From the NCBI RefSeq assembly GCF_900106805.1, contig NZ_FNNP01000001.1:1364001-1428000 (forward strand): a DNA stretch of 64,000 nucleotides, given 5' to 3'. The stretch comes from Ruegeria halocynthiae. GTDB taxonomy: Bacteria > Pseudomonadota > Alphaproteobacteria > Rhodobacterales > Rhodobacteraceae. Position 1 is the first letter of the stretch. The number at the start of each line of letters is the position of its first letter. A program made the translations under genes and the position numbers. Below the pieces are notes generated by a model. The model saw nothing but the letters and a program-made list of their open reading frames with translations. It was not told the origin of the DNA and searched no databases. Shown here piece by piece: positions 9,678 to 18,030 of the stretch.

Positions 9678-9843
9678 AACGTAACCTTTTGGGTGATATT
9701 TCAACAAAAAGGTGATTATGCCAAAGCCCCGCTGGGGGCAATCATACATTGGCGTTTTTACGACCTGTGGTCGGTCGGTTTTTTGATTGACCGTGACGTC
9801 GGGGTTTTCAATGTTGGCACCAACGTACAATTGCGAGGCCGCG

Positions 9844-11208
9844 ATGCAGACGATCACAGAACCCGCCAGACAGATTCCAGTTATTCACCAGACAGATGTA
9901 TTGGTCATTGGCTCGGGGCCCGCAGGATTGTCAGCGGCATTGGCCGCAGCGCGCGCCGGCGCCGAGGTATCGTTGATGGACAGGTTCGGTTGCATGGGCG
10001 GCAATATCACTGCCGTAGGCGTCGAAGGCTTTGCCTGGTATCGCCATGAACAAACCGTCGAGGCCGGGGGCATCGGCCTGGAATTCGAAACACGCGCCAA
10101 GGAAATGGGCGCAGCCGTACCAGAGAGCCAATCCCTCAGCTATGAATTGGACAGTGAAGGCTTCAAGCTGGTGGCCGACAAGCTGGTCGAAGAGGCGGGT
10201 GTTCATCCGATGCTGCATCGCCAATTTGTCGCTCCGATTATGGAGGGTGATCGTATTACAGGTGTCATCACCGAATCCAAAGCAGGGCGTGAGGCGATAT
10301 TGGCGAAAGTTGTCATCGACGCGACCGGCGATGCAGACGTGGCGCATCGCGCTGGTGCTCCGACCCACAAGACACCGCATGAAGACATGATGGCAGCTTC
10401 GGTCATGTTCCACCTGGCAGGCGTTGATAAGCGTGCGTTCATGGAGGGCGTCAAAGCCGATCCCCAGACCTACAAGGATTGGGGTGGAGGCGGCGAGTGG
10501 AACATCGAAACATCGGGCAAAGAGGACGATATGTTCTCGCCTTTCGTCAAGAAACCCTTTCAGCAGGCCATCAAAAAGGGTCTGATCCCTCCGCACCTGA
10601 ATACAATCGCGGGCACATGGGGGGCCATGCACGATACTGGAGAGCTGACTTACATGAATCTGATTCACCTGGATCAGATCGACGGGACTGACCCTGACAG
10701 CCTGACCATCGGTGAGATCGAAGGCCGCCGTCAGGCGATGCTGGCTATTGATGCCCTCCGCCGCTTCATGCCGGGCTGCGAAAACGCGCGATTGCGCAAT
10801 TTTGGCATGACCATCGGTATCCGCGACACCCGCAAGATCGATGCCGCCTACAACATGACCGAGACCGACGCCCGGCATCAGGGACGGTTCGAGGATTCCA
10901 TCGGCATCTATCCCGAATTCATCGATGGCTACGGCATCCTGATTCTGCCGACCACAGGCCGGTACATGCAAATCCCTTACCGCTCGATGTTGCCTAAGGG
11001 CGTACAAGGCCTGCTGGTTGCGGGCCGCTCACACGGGGCTGATCGGGTCGCACACGCAGCGACGCGCAACATGTCCTGCTGTGCGGTGATGGGTCAGGGC
11101 GCGGGGATTGCGGCGGCCATGTCGCTCAGGAGCAATCAGGACCTCGGCAAGATGGACCTCGCCCCCGTGCACAAAGAGCTGGATCGTCAGGGGGTTCGCG
11201 TGTTCTGA
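9844..11208 (+). CDS. FAD-dependent oxidoreductase (FAD_oxidored family)
   Basis: A 454-residue flavoprotein. The N-terminal Rossmann motif [21 protein letters not shown] begins near residue 19 and is followed by an acidic residue and a glycine-rich CMGGNIT loop. A C-terminal segment ([20 protein letters not shown]) closes the FAD site. This fits the FAD_oxidored family, whose substrates are mostly unknown. No membrane segment or signal peptide is seen. The ATG at 9844 has GAGG just upstream; the frame extends to 9787 but would run further into the proS promoter region. It stands alone on its strand, about 100 bases before the PerM-like gene. Confidence 0.8.
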   Translation: MQTITEPARQIPVIHQTDVLVIGSGPAGLSAALAAARAGAEVSLMDRFGCMGGNITAVGVEGFAWYRHEQTVEAGGIGLEFETRAKEMGAAVPESQSLSYELDSEGFKLVADKLVEEAGVHPMLHRQFVAPIMEGDRITGVITESKAGREAILAKVVIDATGDADVAHRAGAPTHKTPHEDMMAASVMFHLAGVDKRAFMEGVKADPQTYKDWGGGGEWNIETSGKEDDMFSPFVKKPFQQAIKKGLIPPHLNTIAGTWGAMHDTGELTYMNLIHLDQIDGTDPDSLTIGEIEGRRQAMLAIDALRRFMPGCENARLRNFGMTIGIRDTRKIDAAYNMTETDARHQGRFEDSIGIYPEFIDGYGILILPTTGRYMQIPYRSMLPKGVQGLLVAGRSHGADRVAHAATRNMSCCAVMGQGAGIAAAMSLRSNQDLGKMDLAPVHKELDRQGVRVF

Positions 11209-11307
11209 GCTTTTGAAGCCGCGCGGCCCCCTTTCCCGACGAAGCACTTGCATCGTTAATGGCCTTGGGCCAAGAACAACACGAGGCTTGCAGTAAAGGA
11301 ATGCACG

Positions 11308-12381
11308 ATGGCGTTGCCGGTGAAGGATCAGCTGAGGTACTGGGGTATTACCGCTGCGATTCTTGCGGTACTTTTGTATCTGTTGGGCGATGTCCTGCTG
11401 CCGTTCGTCATTGGTGGAGCAATCGCCTACTTCCTTGATCCCGTAGCGGATCGTCTGGAAAGACTTGGCCTGTCACGAATGACGGCCACCGGGATCATCA
11501 CCATTGTTGGTGTACTGGGCTTTGCGCTGATGATTCTCATGGTTGTGCCTGCATTGATCACGCAGTTGCTGGATCTGATCGACGTCCTGCCCAGCCTCTT
11601 CAAAGAATTGCGCGCCTTTATTGAAAAGCAGTTCCCGTCGCTGCTGGATCAAGAATCGAATACGCACCAGATGATGGTATCGTTCGGCGAGACGCTGAAA
11701 TCCAAAACCGGAGATGTGCTGCAAACCGTTCTGTCTTCGCTTGGCTCGGCGATCAACGTAGTGGTCCTGCTGGTGATCGTGCCTGTGGTCGCAGTCTATC
11801 TGCTAATGGACTGGGATCGCATGATCGCACGGATCGGAGAGCTGCTGCCCCGCGATCACGCCCCCACCATCAAACGACTGGCAGGTGAGATCGACGCAGT
11901 TCTGGCCTCGTTCGTGCGCGGAATGGGCACCGTCTGCCTGATCCTCGGCACCTATTATGCGGTTGCGTTGATGCTGGTTGGCCTGCAATTCGGCCTGATC
12001 GTCGGCTTCATCGCCGGGCTGGTGACCTTCATACCCTATCTGGGCGCACTGATCGGGGGCACTCTTGCCATTGGTCTGGCGCTGTTTCAATTCTGGGGGG
12101 ACTGGGCCCATATCGGTCTGGTCGCCGGTGTCTTCGCCATCGGACAGGTGACCGAGGGTAATTTCCTGACCCCCAAGCTTGTCGGCAGTTCCGTCGGTTT
12201 GCACCCGGTCTGGTTGCTGCTGGCATTGTCAGTATTCGGTGCATTGTTCGGTTTTGTCGGAATGCTGATCGCGGTTCCGGTCGCAGCCGCGTTAGGCGTT
12301 CTGGCCCGGTTTGCAACCGATCAGTACCTGAACAGCCGGCTCTACACCGGGCTTGAAGGGCTCAATCAGGACGACGAGTAA
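11308..12381 (+). CDS. AI-2E/PerM family membrane protein
   Basis: A 357-residue protein with two N-terminal helices, a helical hairpin region (residues 80-130) and five or more C-terminal helices, including FIAGLVTFIPYLGALIGG, the hallmark PYxG loop of the PerM/YdiK family. Members have been linked to export of small molecules or to ion exchange, and the role in this group is not settled. It is directly followed, without a gap, by hdaA, an order common in alphaproteobacteria, so the two are probably co-transcribed. Confidence 0.88.
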   Translation: MALPVKDQLRYWGITAAILAVLLYLLGDVLLPFVIGGAIAYFLDPVADRLERLGLSRMTATGIITIVGVLGFALMILMVVPALITQLLDLIDVLPSLFKELRAFIEKQFPSLLDQESNTHQMMVSFGETLKSKTGDVLQTVLSSLGSAINVVVLLVIVPVVAVYLLMDWDRMIARIGELLPRDHAPTIKRLAGEIDAVLASFVRGMGTVCLILGTYYAVALMLVGLQFGLIVGFIAGLVTFIPYLGALIGGTLAIGLALFQFWGDWAHIGLVAGVFAIGQVTEGNFLTPKLVGSSVGLHPVWLLLALSVFGALFGFVGMLIAVPVAAALGVLARFATDQYLNSRLYTGLEGLNQDDE

Positions 12382-13071
12382 ATGGCCACGCAGCTCAGCT
12401 TTGATCTGCCGTCCAAAACTGCCTTGGGCCGCGGGGATTTCTTTGTCTCACCAGCCAATGCGCTGGCCGTTGCGATGATTTCAGCCACCTCCTGGCCCGG
12501 CAACAAACTGGTGCTGAGCGGCCCGGCGGGCGCAGGCAAAACCCATCTGGCCCATGTATGGGCCGCGGAAACGGGTGGGCGCATCGTTCAGGCTGCAGCC
12601 TTACGCTTTGACGATGTGCCAGAGCTTGCGCAGTCTCCGGTCGCGGTCGAGGATGTTCCGCTGATTTCTGCTGATCCGGAACAGCAAAAAACACTGTTTC
12701 ACTTGCACAATCTGGTTCTGGCCGAAGGCCGTGCCCTGCTGATGACAGGTCGCGCAGCGCCCAAGCAATGGCACCTGCCATTGGCCGACCTGCAAAGCCG
12801 TGTGGAAGGGGCGCATCATGTGGCGTTGGATGCACCGGACGATGCCCTTTTGGGGGCGGTATTGGCCAAGCTGTTCACCGATCGCCAGCTGAACCCCGGC
12901 CCTGATGTTATCGCCTATCTGGTGAAACACATGGATCGCAGTTTTGAAGCTGCCTCGAATATCGTCACTGAACTGGATCATGTTGCGCTCAGCGAAAAGC
13001 GAGACATCACCCGTTCACTGGCGGTGCGCCTTTTGAACGCAGAACCGGAACAATCCGATGCCTGCGATTGA
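12382..13071 (+). CDS. hdaA: DnaA-like replication regulator HdaA
   Basis: A 229-residue AAA+ protein related to the central part of DnaA but lacking the C-terminal DNA-binding domain. The N-terminal QLSFDLP is the clamp-binding peptide, and the P-loop is GPAGAGKTH near residue 49. In Caulobacter and E. coli, Hda proteins bind the replication clamp and trigger ATP hydrolysis by DnaA, which prevents re-initiation. The gene begins right after the PerM-like stop codon and is followed by the Ppx/GppA gene after about 50 bases. Confidence 0.88.
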   Translation: MATQLSFDLPSKTALGRGDFFVSPANALAVAMISATSWPGNKLVLSGPAGAGKTHLAHVWAAETGGRIVQAAALRFDDVPELAQSPVAVEDVPLISADPEQQKTLFHLHNLVLAEGRALLMTGRAAPKQWHLPLADLQSRVEGAHHVALDAPDDALLGAVLAKLFTDRQLNPGPDVIAYLVKHMDRSFEAASNIVTELDHVALSEKRDITRSLAVRLLNAEPEQSDACD

Positions 13072-13121
13072 CCGGATATCAACGATCTCGCATCCTGCCA
13101 CCCAAAATATCTGGGGACACC

Positions 13122-14666
13122 ATGACACAGACAGCCGAGACTGAATTTCCCGATCACGAGCTTTTGGGAAAGCCGCTGTTCGAAGACCCCGGGGCCCGGG
13201 CCTTATCCCGGGTCGGTGTTGTCGATATCGGGTCCAACTCGGTCCGGATGGTGATCTTTGACGGCGCGGCACGCTCACCCGCCTATTTCTACAATGAAAA
13301 GGTCATGTGCGAACTGGGAGCCGGTCTGTCAGAAACCGGTTGTCTGAACCCGCTTGGACGCGAACGGGCCTTGGCCGCGCTGCATCGGTTCAGATATCTG
13401 GCCAAGGACCTCGGATTGCCTGCCCTGCACGCGGTCGCCACTGCGGCGGTGCGCGAGGCCCGGGATGGGCCCGAGTTCTGCGCGCAGGTCAAAGCCGAGA
13501 CCGGGCTGATCATCAATGTCGTTGACGGCGAGGAAGAGGCCCGCCTCTCGGCACAAGGCGTGCTGCTGGGGTGGCCCGGTGCTTATGGGCTGATCTGCGA
13601 CATCGGTGGGTCTTCGGTAGAACTGGCCGAGATCGGGGGCGGCAAGGTCGGGCGCCGCATGACTTCGCCATTGGGTCCGCTCAAACTGCGTGACATCAAA
13701 GGTGGGCGCCGCGCGCGCAAGGCGCATATCAAGACAACCTTAGAAGAGATGCGCGACCGGATGGGCCCACAGCGGGACAGGCTGTTTCTTGTCGGCGGCA
13801 GCTGGCGCGCCTTCGCCCGGCTGGACATGCTGCGCCGAGGCTATCCGCTGAACGTGCTGCACGAATACCGGATGACGCAAACTCAGGTACGTGAGACCAT
13901 CAAGTTCATCGAACAGAATGATCCGGACAAGCTGCGCAGCAAGGCCGGTGTGTCAGGTTCACGCATGGCACTGATGCCCTACGCAATCGATGTATTGTCC
14001 CGACTGATCCGGACCTTCAAACCCAAGGACATCGCGATTTCAAGCTATGGTATCCGCGAAGGGTTGCTGTACGAGCAGATGCCGCAACGCCTGCGCGACC
14101 GCGATCCGTTGATTGAGGCCTGTCGTTTCGCCGAGGCCAAGGATGCGCGCTTGCCCGGTTTCGGCAAACACCTGTTCGAGTTCGTCATGCCGCTGTTCCG
14201 CTCGGCCCCGGAGCAGCAGGTGCGGCTGATCAAGGCGGCCTGTCTGCTTCATGACGTCAGTTGGCGTGCGCATCCTGATTACCGGGCCGAAGCCTGTTTC
14301 GAATACGTCACCCGCGCCAACATGAGCGGGATCAAACATTCCGAGAGGGTTTTTATCGGCCTTGCGCTGCAACACCGGTATCGCAACAAACGCGAGGGAA
14401 ACCGATTTAAACAGCTATACGAATTGCTGGACGAACGTGGCCAGAAGCAGGCTGAAATTCTGGGCAAAGCGCTTCGTTTCGGGGCGATGCTCTGGATGCA
14501 GCATGATGCGGCCATGGGCAAATTACGCTTTTACCCGAAGAAACAAAAGCTTGAGCTTCGCCTGCCCAAATCAGCAAGCCCTTTGTTCAACGAAGTAGCT
14601 AAGGCGCGGTTCAACTCACTAGCCGCCGCGCTGAATTCCGAACCCAGGGTGATCCTGCGAGGTTGA
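13122..14666 (+). CDS. ppx: Exopolyphosphatase / pppGpp phosphatase family protein
   Basis: A 514-residue member of the Ppx/GppA family. The N-terminal actin-like ATPase fold has the phosphate loop VVDIGSNSVRMVIFDG near residue 30 and a second loop ICDIGGSSVELAEI. The long C-terminal part, which includes LLHDVSWRAHPDYR, resembles the HD-type helical domain of full-length Ppx. The enzyme would shorten polyphosphate chains and may act on pppGpp. The ATG at 13122 has GGGGA upstream. In many relatives a polyphosphate kinase gene sits between hdaA and ppx; here it does not. Confidence 0.88.
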   Translation: MTQTAETEFPDHELLGKPLFEDPGARALSRVGVVDIGSNSVRMVIFDGAARSPAYFYNEKVMCELGAGLSETGCLNPLGRERALAALHRFRYLAKDLGLPALHAVATAAVREARDGPEFCAQVKAETGLIINVVDGEEEARLSAQGVLLGWPGAYGLICDIGGSSVELAEIGGGKVGRRMTSPLGPLKLRDIKGGRRARKAHIKTTLEEMRDRMGPQRDRLFLVGGSWRAFARLDMLRRGYPLNVLHEYRMTQTQVRETIKFIEQNDPDKLRSKAGVSGSRMALMPYAIDVLSRLIRTFKPKDIAISSYGIREGLLYEQMPQRLRDRDPLIEACRFAEAKDARLPGFGKHLFEFVMPLFRSAPEQQVRLIKAACLLHDVSWRAHPDYRAEACFEYVTRANMSGIKHSERVFIGLALQHRYRNKREGNRFKQLYELLDERGQKQAEILGKALRFGAMLWMQHDAAMGKLRFYPKKQKLELRLPKSASPLFNEVAKARFNSLAAALNSEPRVILRG

Positions 14667-15044
14667 TCAGATATCGGTCAGGCCATCAGATGGCGTATCA
14701 TCTTGCGGCCCCGATTCATCAGGCAGGTCCTGAGACCCCTTCTTGCGAATGATGATGTCACCATTGGGCAGCATCTCGGGCGCCTCATATACGCTCCAAT
14801 CCTGAACCTGAGCGGCCAATTCCGCCAGTGCAGGACCCATTTCCTGCATGAATGATTGCAACGCCGGGCCAAATTGTTCGGCGAGCCCACGCAGATCCTC
14901 GATGGTCGGCTCCATCTCTTGTCGCAGGCCTTCCAGAAACAGCTCGGCACCCCGCTCCATCAGGGACTTACCGTCGTCTTCTTCGGCATCGGCGGGGATG
15001 GCCGTGACCGCCAGGGCCGCACAGATGATCAAGACGCGTTGCAT
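14667..15044 (-). CDS. Small exported protein of unknown function
   Basis: About 125 residues with a signal peptide (MQRVLIICAALAVTAIPADA). The mature part is a long acidic amphipathic helix region (residues 25-75) rich in Glu, Leu and Met, followed by a short tail with NGDIIIRKKG and an acidic end. It looks like a helical periplasmic protein seen in many roseobacters. I cannot name its function. It is convergent with the ppx gene and 37 bases downstream of the nuclease-family gene, so it is possibly the last gene of that run. Confidence 0.65.
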   Translation of the reverse strand: MQRVLIICAALAVTAIPADAEEDDGKSLMERGAELFLEGLRQEMEPTIEDLRGLAEQFGPALQSFMQEMGPALAELAAQVQDWSVYEAPEMLPNGDIIIRKKGSQDLPDESGPQDDTPSDGLTDI

Positions 15045-15081
15045 GTAGGAAATATAGGATATGACCATCGCGGTTGAAAGC

Positions 15082-16083
15082 CTACAGATCAATATCCAGC
15101 ATTACAGGAAAGTGGTCAGATGCTGTCAGCAAGGCACCGCGCAATTCGGAGTTACCCCAACAGGCGGCATCCCGAAATGGATGCCAGATGCGCCAGGACG
15201 GGCGCCGGTCGCGCAGGTCCTGGCTGATCATGATGTAATCCAGCAGAGCCTCAAGATACCGCCCTTCTTCCCGGCGCTCAAACCGCGCGGTTACGGGGAC
15301 CGAGCCGGGACGCGGGCCATGAACTTGCGCGGCGTGGGGGTCGTAAAGCCCCGCCTGTAACAGAATTTCGACCGAAGACCGCCCGAACAGATGCTCGAAT
15401 TCATCAAGGCCAGGACCGTCATTCAGGTCACCCAGCAGGACAACCGTCTCGTGTGCGTCAATGTGGTGTTCGACGCGCCTCGCCAGCCATATCGCTTGCG
15501 CCAGTTGCTTGCGGCGATTGGCGATGGAGAGGCGGATCATCTCGTCCCTCGAACCGGCGCCATGGGGCGCTTTGGATTTCAGATGCGCGCCGATCAGGCG
15601 AAATGACGTACCAGCCATCGTCTCGATTGCCAGTTCCATTGGCGGTTTCGAGAACTGAACCCGGTCTTCGGTCGCATCCACATCCAGATCGATGTGGAAT
15701 ATGCTATCAAATCTGGGGGCAACTTTACCGTCAGACAGACCCACCGGATCATGACGCGCTTTCAGAATATCCGGGTCGAACAACAATGCCAGTTCCTGAT
15801 GGGTGTCGTTGGCAAATCCCATCACAGCGTGAGAGGTACGCAAGCCGAAGGTTTCGGAAAATCTCTGAAGGGCACGAACAGTGTTCTGTCTCTTTCCAGT
15901 GTTCGGGGCCTCGACGACCAACAGCGCGTCAGCGTCCATCGCGGTCAAAACTTTAGCCACCGCCTCGATCTGCTGGGCTTTGGTAATGTCGTGACGCCCT
16001 GACCAGCTGTCATCGGCGATCAGATTATCATCGCGGTCAAACAGATTGGCGAACCATTCGATATTATAGGTCGCCAGACGCAC
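15082..16083 (-). CDS. Endonuclease/exonuclease/phosphatase family protein
   Basis: A 333-residue protein with the EEP (DNase I-like) fold. The start MRLATYNIEWFANLF holds the first metal-binding Asn. VVEAPN carries the conserved acidic residue, LIGAHLKSK the first catalytic His region, LLGDLNDGP the DxN motif, and SDHFPVMLDI the final catalytic Asp-His. All key sites are present, so it is probably active as a nuclease or phosphoesterase. No signal peptide is visible, so it is cytoplasmic. It begins 3 bases after the stop of the TerB/DnaJ gene, so the two are co-transcribed. Confidence 0.85.
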   Translation of the reverse strand: MRLATYNIEWFANLFDRDDNLIADDSWSGRHDITKAQQIEAVAKVLTAMDADALLVVEAPNTGKRQNTVRALQRFSETFGLRTSHAVMGFANDTHQELALLFDPDILKARHDPVGLSDGKVAPRFDSIFHIDLDVDATEDRVQFSKPPMELAIETMAGTSFRLIGAHLKSKAPHGAGSRDEMIRLSIANRRKQLAQAIWLARRVEHHIDAHETVVLLGDLNDGPGLDEFEHLFGRSSVEILLQAGLYDPHAAQVHGPRPGSVPVTARFERREEGRYLEALLDYIMISQDLRDRRPSWRIWHPFRDAACWGNSELRGALLTASDHFPVMLDIDL

Positions 16084-16086
16084 CGC

Positions 16087-16767
16087 TTAGACCCGGGCGC
16101 CATTGATCTCATCCCAGGCGCGGTTGATATCGATCATCTTTTTCTCGGCCAGACGCACCGCTTCCTCGGGTACGCCACGCGCCATCATCGCATCCGGGTG
16201 GGTCTCGCGTACCAATTGCCGCCACACTCGGCGAATCTCGGGCAACGGCAGATCCCGAGCTACGCCCAGTACCGTATAGGGGTCCTTGGGTGCATCCGGC
16301 ACAAATCGCGCACGCAGAGCCATGAATTGTGCATCCGTCTGACCAAAAATGCGGCTCACCTCTTCCAGAAATTCATTCTCGTTGGGGTGATAGAATCCAT
16401 CGGCCATGGCAATATGAAACAGCCCCTCCATCAGGTCGCACAGAGTGGTGCTGTCTTCCGAAAACATCCGGGCGATCCGACGGGCATAATCCTGATATCC
16501 TGCAACATCCGTGCGGGCCATATCAAAGACCCGCGCGGCGCCGTCTTCATCTTCGCGGGTGATCTGGAAAACCTCACGGAACGCGGTCACCTCGTCGCGC
16601 GTGACCTGACCATCGGCTTTGGCCATCTTGGCGCCAAGCGCAACCACGGCGATTGCAAAGGCCACCGAACGCTGGGGCGGCGTTCGCAGCTTCTCAAAGA
16701 CTGCGGTCAGGCTTTCGCCCTGGGCAAGCGCGCTCAGCGCGTCGGCTATTCGGGTCCAGATCGACAT
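16087..16767 (-). CDS. TerB/DnaJ-domain protein (DjlA-like)
   Basis: A 226-residue protein. Residues 30-145 form a TerB-like helical domain (AIAVVALGAKMAKADGQVTRDE), and the last 65 residues form a J domain with the HPD motif (RETHPDAM). This resembles DjlA without the N-terminal membrane anchor, so it is probably a cytoplasmic co-chaperone that stimulates DnaK. It lies in a leftward run, with an acetyltransferase gene 45 bases upstream and the nuclease-family gene 3 bases downstream. Confidence 0.85.
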   Translation of the reverse strand: MSIWTRIADALSALAQGESLTAVFEKLRTPPQRSVAFAIAVVALGAKMAKADGQVTRDEVTAFREVFQITREDEDGAARVFDMARTDVAGYQDYARRIARMFSEDSTTLCDLMEGLFHIAMADGFYHPNENEFLEEVSRIFGQTDAQFMALRARFVPDAPKDPYTVLGVARDLPLPEIRRVWRQLVRETHPDAMMARGVPEEAVRLAEKKMIDINRAWDEINGARV

Positions 16768-16812
16768 GGGCGCACACTAACCCGACCCGACGCGCCTGTC
16801 AGGTGCGACAGA

Positions 16813-17301
16813 TCACTGCGGGTCGATAATTTTTTGCATCAGAACAAGATCCAGCCATTGATCCCATTTTCGACCGACCTCGGGCATTCGGCCAACCTGC
16901 CTGAAACCGATGGCTGAATGAAATTCGATAGCTGCGGGATTGGTTGATGATATCCCTGCGATCAGAACGTGTATCCCAGCCCTACGGGCCACTCGTTCCA
17001 GTGCCGACATCAACGCCCGTCCCGCCCCATGACCCCGCCCAGCAGGAGCCAGCTGTATCGTATGTTCGGCACATCGAGCATACCCGGGTCCCGCGCGGAA
17101 CGGGCCATAAGTTGCAAACCCAACGACCTGACCGTCCTGTTCTGCCACCAGATAAGAATTACCCCGGGCTTCGATATCTGCGGCAATCGCGTCCGCGCCG
17201 CGTTCAACTGTTGTGAAGGTCACAAGCGTGTCGCGGATAATCGCATTTGTGATCGCCGCAATCGCCGGTGCATCCTCAAGTCTGGCTTGCCGAATAATCA
17301 T
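16813..17301 (-). CDS. GNAT-family N-acetyltransferase (PAT/Bar type)
   Basis: A 162-residue single-domain acetyltransferase. It opens MIIRQARLEDAPAIAAITN and has the acetyl-CoA loop LAPAGRGHGAGRALMSAL, then an ASN-like end (STNPAAIEFHSAIGFRQVGRM). This is the layout of phosphinothricin and methionine-sulfoximine acetyltransferases, though the amine substrate here is unknown. Its ATG overlaps the stop of the glyoxalase-like gene by 4 bases, so they are coupled. Confidence 0.85.
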   Translation of the reverse strand: MIIRQARLEDAPAIAAITNAIIRDTLVTFTTVERGADAIAADIEARGNSYLVAEQDGQVVGFATYGPFRAGPGYARCAEHTIQLAPAGRGHGAGRALMSALERVARRAGIHVLIAGISSTNPAAIEFHSAIGFRQVGRMPEVGRKWDQWLDLVLMQKIIDPQ

Positions 17302-17900
17302 TCCAACACGCGTGGCCCGTGCGGCGTATCGAATTCCGCTCGCAGTGCGGCGGGGCCGGTGTCAAACACAACTTGTTCCAGCGCGCCCAGGCCTTTCGCC
17401 AGATCCAGCGCGTCAGGGTGGCACACGATCAAGCGGCGCAACCGGCATCCGTTGTTTTGAAGCATCTGCGCCGGGTGCAGATCACCCTGCCACTGAATAA
17501 GTGCCGGAAACAGGTTATCAAATGGCAAGCGTCCACTTGGAGGGACAGCCATGCGCCAACGCAGCGCACCTCTGCTCAGATCTATGGGCGTCCCGACACC
17601 ATCCGGAAACACCGAAAGCGAAGCTTCGATATCCGAAACCCTGCATATCCAGTTACTCAGCCGGGCCGAGCCTTGAAATCGATCCAGATCAAACCAACGG
17701 GTTCTTTCCGGAACCTGTGCCTGCGGATCAATGGCGATCGCTTCCAGATACAGCCCATCGTGCAGGCCCAGAAGCCGGTTGTAGGTACCAAATTTCTCGT
17801 GCTTTCCACCATCCTGCAAATGTACGCCCAGCGCCTGTTCAATATGCGCCGATGCCTCATCAAGTGTTTCTCCGGCAACTGCCAGATGATCCAATAGCAT
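17298..17900 (-). CDS. VOC-superfamily protein (Glyoxalase_3-like)
   Basis: A 200-residue protein that opens LLDHLAVAGETLDEASAHIEQALG, with a metal-ligand His, and has the GTYNRLLGL and YLEAIAID segments of the Glyoxalase_3 group. The fold binds a divalent metal and acts on diverse small molecules. The start has a strong AAAGGAGG. It leads the run with the acetyltransferase, TerB/DnaJ and nuclease-family genes. Confidence 0.75.
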   Translation of the reverse strand: MLLDHLAVAGETLDEASAHIEQALGVHLQDGGKHEKFGTYNRLLGLHDGLYLEAIAIDPQAQVPERTRWFDLDRFQGSARLSNWICRVSDIEASLSVFPDGVGTPIDLSRGALRWRMAVPPSGRLPFDNLFPALIQWQGDLHPAQMLQNNGCRLRRLIVCHPDALDLAKGLGALEQVVFDTGPAALRAEFDTPHGPRVLE

Positions 17901-17987
17901 GAGGCATCCTCCTTTGATCTGCGCTCAGACCGGCTTGCTCATGTACAACGGTCAGAGCACATGTTTCCCTCAGGGGTTTCGAAACAC

Positions 17988-18010
17988 AAGATTTTTCGAC
18001 GAAAAATCTT
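17988..18010. repeat. Intergenic palindromic repeat, copy 1
   Basis: A near-perfect 23-bp palindrome with the half-site AAGATTTTTCG, one central base, and its complement. It lies just after the 3' end of scpA. A second copy, differing at the centre and at the last base, lies after the 3' end of betC at 31992-32013. The hairpin could act as a transcription terminator or mRNA stabiliser. Confidence 0.65.
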
Positions 18011-18030
18011 AGGCGGTAGCGTTTGAATTT

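Noticed and set aside
9931-11007. A 358-codon open frame on the minus strand opposite the FAD oxidoreductase gene
   Set aside because: The plus-strand frame has the full set of FAD motifs and a ribosome site; the minus-strand frame is a by-product of codon bias.
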